From the NCBI GenBank assembly GCA_013360915.1, contig JABWAT010000002.1, positions 384,098 to 448,097 of the forward strand: a stretch of DNA of 64,000 nt. Reading direction: 5' to 3'. The notes under the pieces are model-generated. The model saw only the letters and a program-made list of their open reading frames with translations. It had not been told where the DNA came from and did not search any database. Position numbers and translations under genes: made by a program. Shown here piece by piece: positions 45,446-53,292 of this stretch (the first letter of the stretch is position 1; each line of letters begins with the position of its first letter). The stretch comes from Bacteroidota bacterium (lineage in GTDB: Bacteria; Bacteroidota; JABWAT01).

Positions 45446-46048
45446 ATGAAAACCTTCCTGACCATGATACTTTTGATGATAACTTCCCTGGCATACACGG
45501 GTAACCCGGAAGCAATCATTGATAAACCAGCCCCGGGTTTCACATTGGTCAGTACCAAGGGAGATACCATCAGTCTCAGTGATTTTAAAGGAAAAACAGT
45601 GGTTCTTGAATGGGTTAATTATGATTGCCCATTCGTAAAAAAACACTACCAGTCGGGCAACATGCCCTCCTTGCAGAAAAAGTGGACCGAAGCGGGTGTG
45701 GTGTGGCTGGCCATCTGTTCCTCGGCTCCCGGAAAACAGGGACATTTTTCAATTGAAGACATTCAGAAACGCCAGGCCTCTCACCAATCGAATCCGACTG
45801 CCTACCTGATTGATGAGACGGGAACTGTGGGGAAGCGGTACGGTGCAAAAACCACTCCGCACATGTTTATCATTTCTGCAGAGGGAACCCTGGTGTACGC
45901 AGGTGCCATCGATGATAAACCCAGCACCGATCCCGATGACATTGCCGGCGCTGTCAACTATGTGAGCGATGCTTTGACCGCTGTTCTGGCAGGAAAGCCC
46001 GTTGCCGTAAAGGAAACCAAAGCCTACGGTTGTTCGGTCAAATACTGA
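45446..46048 (+). CDS. exported redoxin (thioredoxin-like/AhpC-TSA family)
   Basis: A 200-residue protein with a signal peptide (TMILLMITSLAYTGN). Thioredoxin-fold motifs: ISLSDFKGKTVVLEWVNYDC, PFVKKHYQSGNMPSLQKKW, YLIDETGTVGKRYGAKTTPH with the cis-Pro, and VYAGAIDDKPS. It has one active-site Cys (DCPFVKKHY) rather than CxxC, plus a Cys near the C-terminus (YGCSVKY). Such proteins are often called thioredoxin-family or peroxiredoxin-like. GGAG precedes the ATG. Confidence 0.82.
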   Translation: MKTFLTMILLMITSLAYTGNPEAIIDKPAPGFTLVSTKGDTISLSDFKGKTVVLEWVNYDCPFVKKHYQSGNMPSLQKKWTEAGVVWLAICSSAPGKQGHFSIEDIQKRQASHQSNPTAYLIDETGTVGKRYGAKTTPHMFIISAEGTLVYAGAIDDKPSTDPDDIAGAVNYVSDALTAVLAGKPVAVKETKAYGCSVKY

Positions 46049-46091
46049 GCCGCAATTGAACCTGATCTGCTTCTGACTGATATTTACCGGA

Positions 46092-46799
46092 ATGAAACCA
46101 TTCTTGTTCTTATTAGTCACTTGTTTTCTGGCCGGATCGGCTCCTGCTCAGATAACCCCACTTGAATACAAACTTCAGCTGAATAACCATCTGGGCTTTC
46201 TGGAGAGTTACCAGATGGTCATTTCAGCGCCCATGCCTGTTGTGGGTGACTCTGCCCATCTGAACCGCAAGCCCTTCATCAAATGGCTCGACCGGGTGTA
46301 TGAAACCTATCCCGATCTGATTGTAAACGAAACCCTGCGCCAGATTGATCAGTGGCGAGAGTCTGCAGATCCGTATGATACCACCACACTCTCTTACCAG
46401 AAAATGGTCAGTCATGCAGTTCTTGAATTACTCGGATTCGATGTCAGCGTGCTGCTCAACCGGTTTCCGCCCATCAACCCGAATAGCCAGAAAGACATCA
46501 ATCAGCTTAAACGGGTCTTCCAGATCGGTTTCCAGGAAAATTTTCTGCAGAATGGTAAGATGAACTTCAGCGAGATAAAGGACTCTGATAAAGAAACGTT
46601 TCCGGTCCCGGTCACACTGATACGAATCAAAACCCTTCTTCAGCAGGAAACGGCAGAACCTGAACAACCTGCTCAGGCTACCACTGACGAAAGTCCTGAA
46701 TCAGATGAAAAGGATCAGTCCGCTGAAACCGAAACGGAAGAATCACCCGTCAAAGAGGAAAAAGTCAGTCCGCCTCCTTCAGAACCGGACCCGTTTTAA
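46092..46799 (+). CDS. exported protein of unknown function with acidic tail
   Basis: A 235-residue protein with a signal peptide (FLLVTCFLAGSAPAQ), a helical core (IKWLDRVYETYPDLIVNETL, VLELLGFDVSVLL) and a long Glu/Pro-rich tail from about residue 190 (EEKVSPPPSEPDPF at the end). No family recognised. It is 43 bases after the redoxin gene and probably the last gene of the operon. Its 3' end overlaps the convergent SGNH gene by 21 bases. Confidence 0.65.
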   Translation: MKPFLFLLVTCFLAGSAPAQITPLEYKLQLNNHLGFLESYQMVISAPMPVVGDSAHLNRKPFIKWLDRVYETYPDLIVNETLRQIDQWRESADPYDTTTLSYQKMVSHAVLELLGFDVSVLLNRFPPINPNSQKDINQLKRVFQIGFQENFLQNGKMNFSEIKDSDKETFPVPVTLIRIKTLLQQETAEPEQPAQATTDESPESDEKDQSAETETEESPVKEEKVSPPPSEPDPF

Positions 46800-47474
46800 A
46801 ACCGAATCGACCCATACCTGGTATTGTTTTCCGGAAGGATGAAGCCGGTCATCGGCCAGCAGAGAAGGGTCCTTTCCCGCAGATTTGGAAACCGTCGTAA
46901 CATCGATCAGAATCAGCTGGCGATCCACTGCTGCTTGTCTGATTTCACGATTATACTGCTCAATCTCTGACCGTATTCTCAGGGAATCCCTGCCGGCAAA
47001 CGGAGTATATGAGTAATCCGGAATGGTAAGCAGATAGATGGTCCCGGTTGGTGTGAACCGCCTGGCCTGTAAGAGTAAGGTATCCAGTCCCATCAGAAAT
47101 TCCTTCACCGGTCGCCTCTGGTACTGATTGTTCACTCCGATCAGTATCGAAACATGAGTCCAGCTGCTATCCGGATTTCCCTCGCGAATTCCATTAAGCA
47201 GTCCTGCCACAGTCCAGCCCGTCTTTGCAATCACCCGTGATGCCTCCACAGATACTCCACGTGCCTTCAGACTGTCCGTCAGTTGCGAAGGCCACCGTTT
47301 ATCCGCAGCAACTCCCTGACCAATGGTATATGAATCGCCAAGAAACAAATGCCTGATGCTTTTTTTGGCTGATGTGTCCCGTTCTGGTGTCACCGGCAGA
47401 CCAGAGCAACCGGTAAAAAACATTAATAAACCGATATAAAGAGCATAAGATCTGTTAATGATGATGGGGGTCAC
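46779..47474 (-). CDS. SGNH/GDSL-family lipoprotein esterase
   Basis: A 231-residue lipoprotein (signal ALYIGLLMFFTGC) of the SGNH hydrolase family: block I FLGDSYTIGQG with the catalytic Ser, a conserved Gly in KTGWT, block III IGVNNQYQ with Asn, block V DDRLHPSG with the Asp/His pair. Likely an acyl or acetyl esterase acting at the envelope. The best start is a GTG at 47474: GAAGGA lies 6 bases before it, while the same purine run abuts an ATG at 47480 too closely. Confidence 0.82.
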   Translation of the reverse strand: MTPIIINRSYALYIGLLMFFTGCSGLPVTPERDTSAKKSIRHLFLGDSYTIGQGVAADKRWPSQLTDSLKARGVSVEASRVIAKTGWTVAGLLNGIREGNPDSSWTHVSILIGVNNQYQRRPVKEFLMGLDTLLLQARRFTPTGTIYLLTIPDYSYTPFAGRDSLRIRSEIEQYNREIRQAAVDRQLILIDVTTVSKSAGKDPSLLADDRLHPSGKQYQVWVDSVLKRVRF

Positions 47475-47493
47475 TGACATTCCTTCGGGGGTT

Positions 47494-47506
47494 TGATAAA
47501 TTATCA
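47494..47506. promoter_or_regulatory. palindrome between divergent esterase and secreted-protein genes
   Basis: TGATAA-A-TTATCA is a perfect 6-bp inverted repeat around a single base, lying 19 bases upstream of the esterase start and 21 bases upstream of the + strand start. The half-site resembles that of the inverted repeat at 24622-24651. Confidence 0.35.
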
Positions 47507-47527
47507 GCAACAATTCCGGAGGTCATC

Positions 47528-50500
47528 ATGAAAAAGTGTGCCCTTTTTTTGATTGTTCTGATGCTGATAACCGTTTCGGGCCAGGCACAGGTTCCGTTTA
47601 CGGTTTCTTCTTCGATCGGGGACAAGGCGGTCGACGTTCCGGTAAACACAACGCTGACTCTGACCTTTTCTGATGTGCCCGATCTGACTAAATACGAGAA
47701 TGAATCCACTCACTCTCCGCTCGACTGGGTCTCACTCTGGTTCCAGGGATACGAAGGGGAAGGTTCACCCATTCTCAGCTGGGGACTTTCTGAGGACCAG
47801 AAGACGCTTACCCTTCAGCTTTCTCTGCAGACTGCTACTGTCTATGACCTGAGAATCTGGAATGCCATGAGCATCCACGGTCAGAATCTGACACCGCTCA
47901 CAGTTCTCTTCACGACTGGCCCGGCCCTTCCTGCTTCGACCATTTCGGGGACGATCTCCGGACGTACTCCCGGAAAAATGAGCTGGGTTCTGATTTTTCA
48001 TCAATCCCAGGATCTGTTTCTGACCGATATAAATTCCTATACGACCTATGTGCGGGGAAGTCTGATTGATGAGTCTGATGGTTCCTTTGAAATGAACCAC
48101 ATCCCCGATGGGGTTTACTATCTCCTTGCTTTTGAAGACCTGGATGGCAACGGTGAGATATCACCAGAGGAGGGAGACCGTTTATATATTCACGACACCG
48201 ATCAGGATGGCATTCCAACCTGGCTTGCGGTTCAGAATCCGGGTTCTCAAACGGTTAATGGCACTTTTCTCTCAATGATAAAAACCGGCACATCGGTTTC
48301 CCGTACCCCGGCAGCCACAGTTGCCTCGGAATGGTCCGATCAGTCCCAGCTGATGTTAGTTGCTTCTGTCATGCCCTGTGATGAAAAAGGGGAAGCCGGT
48401 ATGTGGTATTATCTGTATGGCGATTCGGCAAAAAAAGAAGTGTTGTCCCTGATTTACATGGGAAGTCAGCTGGCTTACCGTACCAACCTGGCCATGGACA
48501 TGGGGGAAGAGGAACTGGAGTATTTCTTTCAGTCAGCCATTCATCCGGCCTGGAAAAACAGTGAAGACCTGATGCCGGCAGTAGATGCCGATTTCAGGAG
48601 CGGGGAGAATTATAATCCGGATGAACCGATCCGTTACCGTTGTCAGCTGGTGGGCTTTTTCTTTGGCGGATTGGTGCCGAAAACGGAATCCGGGTTTCTC
48701 TTCCCGGCCCTTGGCGAATTGCTGGCTGAATCGGTCCAACCCGGTCATCTGCCTTTTCCTGAAGACCAGCAGGCCTATCTGGAACGAGCCCAGGTTTCCA
48801 AAACGCTCTGGATGTTTAAAGCCAGTCAATTGGATTCTTCCTCAGATGAGTGGATGGATCGGGATTCCTGGATAGCTGGTGCCCTGACCGGAAACCTTCT
48901 GTCGGAAAAGGCAGTAACTGCATCCGAGGTCTTTCAGGAATTTGAAGCTGAACGGGCCATTCTTGAGATTCCCGAGTATCCTGTGTCGGTATTTGCACCA
49001 GGGTTAAAAGATGACGGAACCTGCATGAACTGGGGAATTGTCACCTGGGATCCGGTCGATCATGTTCACCGGGTGTATTTCTGCATGGGAACCCTCAGCA
49101 TCAATCTACCCCTCGAATTTTTCCCGTGGACACCCTGGCTGGTTCATCAGAAAGCCCAACTGGAAGAGGAATGGTTGAATTCCGATGTGGTGACCATGAT
49201 TGCCGATGCTTTCTATGAATCTGAAAATGGTCCGTTGCCCGAGTATGGTTTTACCCGATATGCCTCTCTGGTGGTGGAAAACCGGTTTTTCCCGGTGGAT
49301 CGGAATCAGTACTGGATTTTCAGTTACGACCTTACCGAAAATTCCCAACGCACACCATCCAGCCAGATCAATCCGATTTTTCCGGGATTTACTTTCTTCA
49401 TCAATTCAAAAACAGGTGTGATCCGGCATGATCCATTTATCGCCAGCACCGATAAACGATCCGATGCCATGGACAGTGCACAGTTATGGTCATCCGATGC
49501 AGTTCTCTACAGTATCGAATCGATCTCAACCATCCATCCCGATGGCAAGGCTCTGGGCTGGAGTTATCAGTTCATGCGGGCTGGAACACCCGATGGATTC
49601 AGGGTTCTGGTTTCTGGTGAATCGATGATGACAGTGCCCGTTAATCTCGATGAGTCGGCCGTGGCAGAAAATGATACTCTTTTGGGGGAATGGATGGAAT
49701 CAGGCGAGTTACTGGAATTGCTGGAAACGGACTACGAGATCAGCGCGGACGAAATTATGAAGCTGGCATTGATTACCCTGAATGAATCACCCGTCTGGAT
49801 GGTGGTAACCAATCCGGCCATTGAGGATCCGGCCGAACTTGGTACTGAGGATATTGAGGATATGATTCTTCTGCTGGATGCAAAAACCGGAACCCCACTG
49901 GATAAAGCGCTATTATCCGGGTCCGATGCCGTGGGATTACGGGCCTGGCAGGGATCACCCATCCGGATCAATTATGATCTGGAACTGGTGGCTATCTATG
50001 CCGACCTGGCAGAAGGACCTGTTGCAACCGTCTGGGCCTACCTGACCCGGTCTCCGCTGACCAGTGAACAGTTTCTTTGCTTTATGGCCGGTCCGGTAGC
50101 CATTCCTATCAATCCGCCTGTGTTCAAAGATGCCGTTGAACTGGTGGCAACCTATCCGGCCATTCCTCCCGGCTGGATTCCTCTATCCAAACTGGCCGAT
50201 CAGTTCGAGCAATATCTGGAAACTCACCCGATCAGTTTTGAAATTGAACATGCATCGGCCATCCTGGTTAGTGGATCCATCATGGACATTCAGGTGCCAG
50301 AAGGGAAGACCTGGTGGTTCGTGGTGCTGGAGGGCGCCGAAAAAGATACGGTAATTGTTGTGGATGCTTTTTCCGGTGAGATGTATACCACGGTCGGTGA
50401 CCGGCCCGGGCAACCTCAGCAGTTGGTTCTCGGGCAAAACTACCCGAATCCGTTTAATCCTGAAACCACCATTCCATTCTATCTGAAATCTGGCGGAAGG

Positions 50501-50680
50501 ACCCGGCTGATACTTTATAACCTGCTTGGTCAACCCGTCCGGGTCGTTTTTGATCAGATTCTTCCGGCAGGTAATCATGAATGTCGTATTCAGGCCGGGT
50601 CACTTCCGACCGGAATGTACCTGATTGAACTGCGGCAGGGAACCCAGAGCGACCGCCGGAAACTGATGTTGCTGAAATAA
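47528..50680 (+). CDS. large secreted protein with Ig-like N-terminus and YPNPFNP C-terminal sorting domain
   Basis: A 1050-residue secreted protein. Signal LIVLMLITVSGQAQ is followed by an SbsA-like Ig domain (VSSSIGDKAVDVPVNTTLTL) and a second beta domain with a calcium-type loop (EDLDGNGEISPEEGDRLYIH, DTDQDGIP). A long middle without recognised domains follows. The C-terminus LGQNYPNPFNPETTIPFYL, YNLLGQPVR, GMYLIELRQG is the FCB-type sorting domain. GGAGG lies just before the ATG. Function unknown. It shares the same C-terminal export domain as the protein at 36586-39693. Confidence 0.85.
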   Translation: MKKCALFLIVLMLITVSGQAQVPFTVSSSIGDKAVDVPVNTTLTLTFSDVPDLTKYENESTHSPLDWVSLWFQGYEGEGSPILSWGLSEDQKTLTLQLSLQTATVYDLRIWNAMSIHGQNLTPLTVLFTTGPALPASTISGTISGRTPGKMSWVLIFHQSQDLFLTDINSYTTYVRGSLIDESDGSFEMNHIPDGVYYLLAFEDLDGNGEISPEEGDRLYIHDTDQDGIPTWLAVQNPGSQTVNGTFLSMIKTGTSVSRTPAATVASEWSDQSQLMLVASVMPCDEKGEAGMWYYLYGDSAKKEVLSLIYMGSQLAYRTNLAMDMGEEELEYFFQSAIHPAWKNSEDLMPAVDADFRSGENYNPDEPIRYRCQLVGFFFGGLVPKTESGFLFPALGELLAESVQPGHLPFPEDQQAYLERAQVSKTLWMFKASQLDSSSDEWMDRDSWIAGALTGNLLSEKAVTASEVFQEFEAERAILEIPEYPVSVFAPGLKDDGTCMNWGIVTWDPVDHVHRVYFCMGTLSINLPLEFFPWTPWLVHQKAQLEEEWLNSDVVTMIADAFYESENGPLPEYGFTRYASLVVENRFFPVDRNQYWIFSYDLTENSQRTPSSQINPIFPGFTFFINSKTGVIRHDPFIASTDKRSDAMDSAQLWSSDAVLYSIESISTIHPDGKALGWSYQFMRAGTPDGFRVLVSGESMMTVPVNLDESAVAENDTLLGEWMESGELLELLETDYEISADEIMKLALITLNESPVWMVVTNPAIEDPAELGTEDIEDMILLLDAKTGTPLDKALLSGSDAVGLRAWQGSPIRINYDLELVAIYADLAEGPVATVWAYLTRSPLTSEQFLCFMAGPVAIPINPPVFKDAVELVATYPAIPPGWIPLSKLADQFEQYLETHPISFEIEHASAILVSGSIMDIQVPEGKTWWFVVLEGAEKDTVIVVDAFSGEMYTTVGDRPGQPQQLVLGQNYPNPFNPETTIPFYLKSGGRTRLILYNLLGQPVRVVFDQILPAGNHECRIQAGSLPTGMYLIELRQGTQSDRRKLMLLK

Positions 50681-50704
50681 GACCGGTCAGTCACCTGTTG
50701 AGGA

Positions 50705-50730
50705 ACGGGTCGGAGCTCCGGCCCGTTTTT
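50705..50730 (+). terminator. terminator after second YPNPFNP protein
   Basis: ACGGGTCGG / CCGGCCCGT stem (one G-T pair) with loop AGCT and a T-run. Confidence 0.88.
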
Positions 50731-50758
50731 ATTTCAATCAATCCCGATTTTAGTTGAT

Positions 50759-50783
50759 TCCCGAACCATCATTCGGGATTTTT
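50759..50783 (+). terminator. second terminator-like hairpin, just before yebC
   Basis: TCCCGAA / TTCGGGA with a 6-base loop and five T, 34 bases before the yebC ATG. It could back up the previous terminator, or sit in the yebC leader if transcription starts upstream of it. Confidence 0.65.
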
Positions 50784-50816
50784 GCCGTACTTTTTATTTA
50801 CACAGGTACTGAACTC

Positions 50817-51524
50817 ATGGGACGTATTTTCGAAAAACGGAAACATAAAATGTTTGCCCGCTTTGACCGGATGGCCAAAGCATTTACTAAAATTGGAAAA
50901 GAAATCGTTATCGCGGTTAAACTGGGCGGACCCGATCCGGCCACCAATCCGCGGCTTCGCATGGCCATTCAGAACGCAAAAAGCGTCAACATGCCAAAGG
51001 ACCGGGTGGAAGCTGCCATCAAGCGGGCTGTAGCGAAGGATACGGCCGATCTGCAGGAAGTGAATTATGAAGCATACGCCCCACACGGCGTGGCCATTTT
51101 TGTCGAAACAGCCACCGACAATCCAACCCGGACTGTTGCGAATGTAAGAATGCACCTGAACCGTGCGGGCGGATCGCTTGCAACCAGCGGTGCTCTCGAT
51201 TTCATTTTCTCACGCAAAGGTGTCTTCACCATCCATGCAGCCGGACATAACCTGGATGAACTGGAACTCGAACTCATCGACTTCGGATTGGAAGAACTCA
51301 TGACTGATGAGGAAAAGGTGATCATCTACACCTCTTTTCATGACTTCAGTACCATGCAAAAGGCACTCGAAGAACGGAAAATCGAGGTGATCAGCGCTGA
51401 ACTTCAACGAATTCCGCAGACCACGGTTTCTTTGAATGAACAACAGGAAAATGAGATTCTGGAAATTGTGGAAAACCTGGAAGGGGACGATGACGTTCAG
51501 GCGGTTTATCACAACCTGAAATAA
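50817..51524 (+). CDS. yebC: YebC/PmpR-family regulator (TACO1-like translation/transcription factor)
   Basis: A 235-residue protein with the FCB-type start MGRIFEKRKHKMFARFDRM, then AFTKIGKEIVIAVKLGGPDP, NPRLRMAIQNAKSVNMPKDR, YEAYAPHGVAIFVETATDNP and NRAGGSLATSGALDFIFSRKG. Family members act as transcription regulators or help ribosomes through difficult sequences. The ATG at 50817 is preferred over upstream in-frame starts because it begins the conserved domain. TACTTTTT, close to TAnnTTTG, lies about 22 bases before it. Confidence 0.9.
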   Translation: MGRIFEKRKHKMFARFDRMAKAFTKIGKEIVIAVKLGGPDPATNPRLRMAIQNAKSVNMPKDRVEAAIKRAVAKDTADLQEVNYEAYAPHGVAIFVETATDNPTRTVANVRMHLNRAGGSLATSGALDFIFSRKGVFTIHAAGHNLDELELELIDFGLEELMTDEEKVIIYTSFHDFSTMQKALEERKIEVISAELQRIPQTTVSLNEQQENEILEIVENLEGDDDVQAVYHNLK

Positions 51525-51542
51525 TTGCCAGCCAAGATATTT

Positions 51543-51570
51543 AAAAAGGGGCCTAAAAAGCCCCTTTTTT
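51543..51570 (+). terminator. terminator after yebC
   Basis: AAAAAGGGGC / GCCCCTTTTT, 7-base loop, T-run. Perfect 10-bp stem. Confidence 0.92.
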
Positions 51571-51597
51571 GTTTATACCATTCGTTCGCCATCTTTG
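51568..51597 (+). promoter_or_regulatory. candidate TTTG / TAnnTTTG-type promoter of the MFS gene
   Basis: TTTG at 51568-51571 and CATCTTTG at 51590-51597 with 18 bases between. The ATG follows 4 bases later, which would give a nearly leaderless transcript. Confidence 0.4.
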
Positions 51598-51601
51598 TTA
51601 C

Positions 51602-52831
51602 ATGAACCCCACCATTCCCGCCAACCCCCTCTCGTTACCCGAATTCAGATTTTTTCTGACTGCCCGTTTCCTCATCACCCTGGCCATTCAGATTCAGGCT
51701 GTGATCCTTGGATGGCAGATTTATGAAATGACCCGAGACCCCTTGTCACTCGGCCTTTCAGGCCTTGCAGAAGCCATTCCGGCCATTGGAATTGCCCTGG
51801 TTGCCGGCTACATCGCCGATCATCAGGTCCGCCACCGGATTGTGATCATCGGGTATACGGTGCTGTTTCTCTCTTCGGTTGGTTTTGTCATTTATTCGTT
51901 CCCATCCGTCAGGGAAGCGACAGGTAACAGTGTTGTCCCCCTGTATCTGATCATCGGTCTGACCGGTCTGGCCCGCGGACTGACCGGCCCCGCAATGTTT
52001 GGTCTGATGGCCGAAATTGTTCCTCAGCAATTGCTGGGCCGCGCCGCCGCCTGGAGTACCACAATCTGGCAATTGGCAGCCGTGGGTGGACCGGCCCTGG
52101 CTGGATTTATCTTCCTTATCCTGCACTTCACCGGTTCCTATCTTCTTGTTGCTGCATCCATCCTCTGCGGATTTTCGGCCATCCTGCTCATTCATGCGAA
52201 ACCAAAGCCGGTTCAAACAGAAGGGGAGTCCCTGTTTTCTGGTCTGACCGCCGGACTAAAATTCGTCTGGAACAAGGATGTGCTGATCGCAGCCATGTCC
52301 CTTGACCTGTTTGCCGTTTTATTCGGAGGGGCCGTGGCGTTGCTGCCCATTTTTGCCAATGAAATTCTGCAGGTGGGTCCGGAAGGATTGGGGATTCTTA
52401 GGGCTTCACCTGCCATTGGATCCGCCATTGTGGCCCTGATCATGGCCAGATTTCCGCCGGGACGCGGAGCTGGTCGCTGGCTGTTGGTCTGTGTGGCGGG
52501 ATTCGGTCTTACCATGATCGGATTTGCTTTTTCAACCTGGTTTTGGTTGTCGGTAGCGCTTTTGATTCTTAGCGGGGTGTTTGATGGAGTCAGTGTGGTT
52601 ATCCGTGCAACCATCATGCAGGTTTATACACCCGGATCCATGAAAGGAAGAGTGTCGGCAATTAACTCCGTTTTTATCGGATCGTCCAATGAAATCGGAG
52701 CATTCGAATCGGGTGTGGCCGCCCGGTTGCTCGGTGTGATTCCCTCGGTGGTTTTTGGTGGAATCATGACACTGATTGTGGTGGGGGTAACTGCCGTGAA
52801 AGCCAAAAAACTCCGGAAATTGGATTTGTAG
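51602..52831 (+). CDS. MFS transporter, EntS-like (MFS_3) type
   Basis: A 409-residue inner-membrane transporter with about 12 hydrophobic segments: FRFFLTARFLITLAIQIQAV, GWQIYEMTRDPLSLGLSGLA, GYIADHQVRHRIVI (the A-motif region) and GRAAAWSTTIWQLAAVGGPA. GRVSAINSVFIGSSNEIGAF in the C-terminal half is typical of the EntS/enterobactin-exporter-like branch. The substrate is unknown. The start at 51602 begins the conserved N-terminus; no Shine-Dalgarno is present, in line with the possible leaderless promoter. Confidence 0.85.
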   Translation: MNPTIPANPLSLPEFRFFLTARFLITLAIQIQAVILGWQIYEMTRDPLSLGLSGLAEAIPAIGIALVAGYIADHQVRHRIVIIGYTVLFLSSVGFVIYSFPSVREATGNSVVPLYLIIGLTGLARGLTGPAMFGLMAEIVPQQLLGRAAAWSTTIWQLAAVGGPALAGFIFLILHFTGSYLLVAASILCGFSAILLIHAKPKPVQTEGESLFSGLTAGLKFVWNKDVLIAAMSLDLFAVLFGGAVALLPIFANEILQVGPEGLGILRASPAIGSAIVALIMARFPPGRGAGRWLLVCVAGFGLTMIGFAFSTWFWLSVALLILSGVFDGVSVVIRATIMQVYTPGSMKGRVSAINSVFIGSSNEIGAFESGVAARLLGVIPSVVFGGIMTLIVVGVTAVKAKKLRKLDL

Positions 52832-53038
52832 ATCAATCTGAACCAGGATGGTCCCTGTTTGCATGTTTTTTCCCGGGGTCCGGTGTTTTCCTTCTTTATT
52901 TTTTAAAACAAAGTCCTTGATGTAGCAATAACTGCCATTTCTGTTTACAGGCGGATAATATTCACATATATCACGTATGATCAGAATAAAAGTGGTAACA
53001 CTGCCTGAAAAAGTGGCTTAGTACGAAATAGTCTGCGG
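52832..53038. other. intergenic region before the cysH promoter, no gene seen
   Basis: AT-rich, with no convincing frame or terminator. With the leader region it makes a 461-base gap between annotated full-length genes. Confidence 0.5.
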
Positions 53039-53068
53039 TTGACAGGTAAGGGGTTTTGGTCGTATAAT
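53039..53068 (+). promoter_or_regulatory. consensus-like promoter of the sulfate-assimilation operon
   Basis: TTGACA (53039-53044), 18-base spacer, TATAAT (53063-53068). TATAATTG also matches TAnnTTTG at all but one position. Transcription should start near 53075. Confidence 0.8.
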
Positions 53069-53070
53069 TG

Positions 53071-53105
53071 TCCGTAGAAATTAAATATTCAGAATAATCT
53101 ACGGA
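53071..53105. promoter_or_regulatory. operator-like inverted repeat at the cysH transcription start
   Basis: A perfect 8-bp inverted repeat TCCGTAGA-N19-TCTACGGA begins 2 bases after the -10 box and so overlaps the expected start site. Candidate repressor site (a cysteine or sulfur regulator); an mRNA 5' hairpin is an alternative. Confidence 0.65.
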
Positions 53106-53115
53106 TAGGTGCCGT

Positions 53116-53220
53116 TTGACACACTCCAGCCCACGCCTTGCCATTTCAGACTTTGTTGCCGTCGGTCCCGCCATCCGCTTTCCTGTTCTTTCTGTTTCTT
53201 CTCTGTGTTGTTGTTGTTGA
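53116..53220 (+). CDS. candidate cysteine-sensing leader peptide (34 codons, ends in four Cys codons)
   Basis: A short frame with TTG start at 53116; GGATAGG at 53103-53109 stands 6 bases before it. No in-frame stop occurs until TGA at 53218-53220. The last residues are Ser-Ser-Leu-Cys-Cys-Cys-Cys, with the Cys codons (all TGT) at 53206-53217 directly before the stop. Nothing else in the peptide resembles a protein domain. It lies between a strong promoter and cysH, the first gene of cysteine biosynthesis here, so its likely job is to gauge Cys-tRNA. Poly-Cys leader ORFs with this role are known in mycobacteria. A TTG start and lack of ATG keep confidence moderate. Confidence 0.6.
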   Translation: MTHSSPRLAISDFVAVGPAIRFPVLSVSSLCCCC

Positions 53221-53284
53221 TTTCACGGTTGAACCCGTCATGAAACCGACTTTGTATGTCCGCATCAACCAGAAAAGAAAACAG
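53183..53284 (+). promoter_or_regulatory. predicted leader RNA pairing that sequesters the cysH start region
   Basis: CTGTTTCTTCTCTG at 53192-53205, just before the Cys codons, can pair with CAGAAAAGAAAACAG at 53270-53284, 8 bases before the cysH ATG: 13 Watson-Crick pairs with one bulged A and one mismatch. A second tract CTGTTCTTTCTG at 53183-53194 could pair with the same target (12 pairs, two bulges). A ribosome stalled on the Cys codons would cover the upstream strand. Confidence 0.5.
53221..53245 (+). promoter_or_regulatory. small hairpin directly after the leader-peptide stop
   Basis: TTTCA-CGG / CCG-TCA-TGAAA: an 8-bp stem with a 3-base bulge, starting at the base after the TGA. No T-run follows, so it is not an intrinsic terminator. 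Confidence 0.4.
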
Positions 53285-53292
53285 AATAAACC

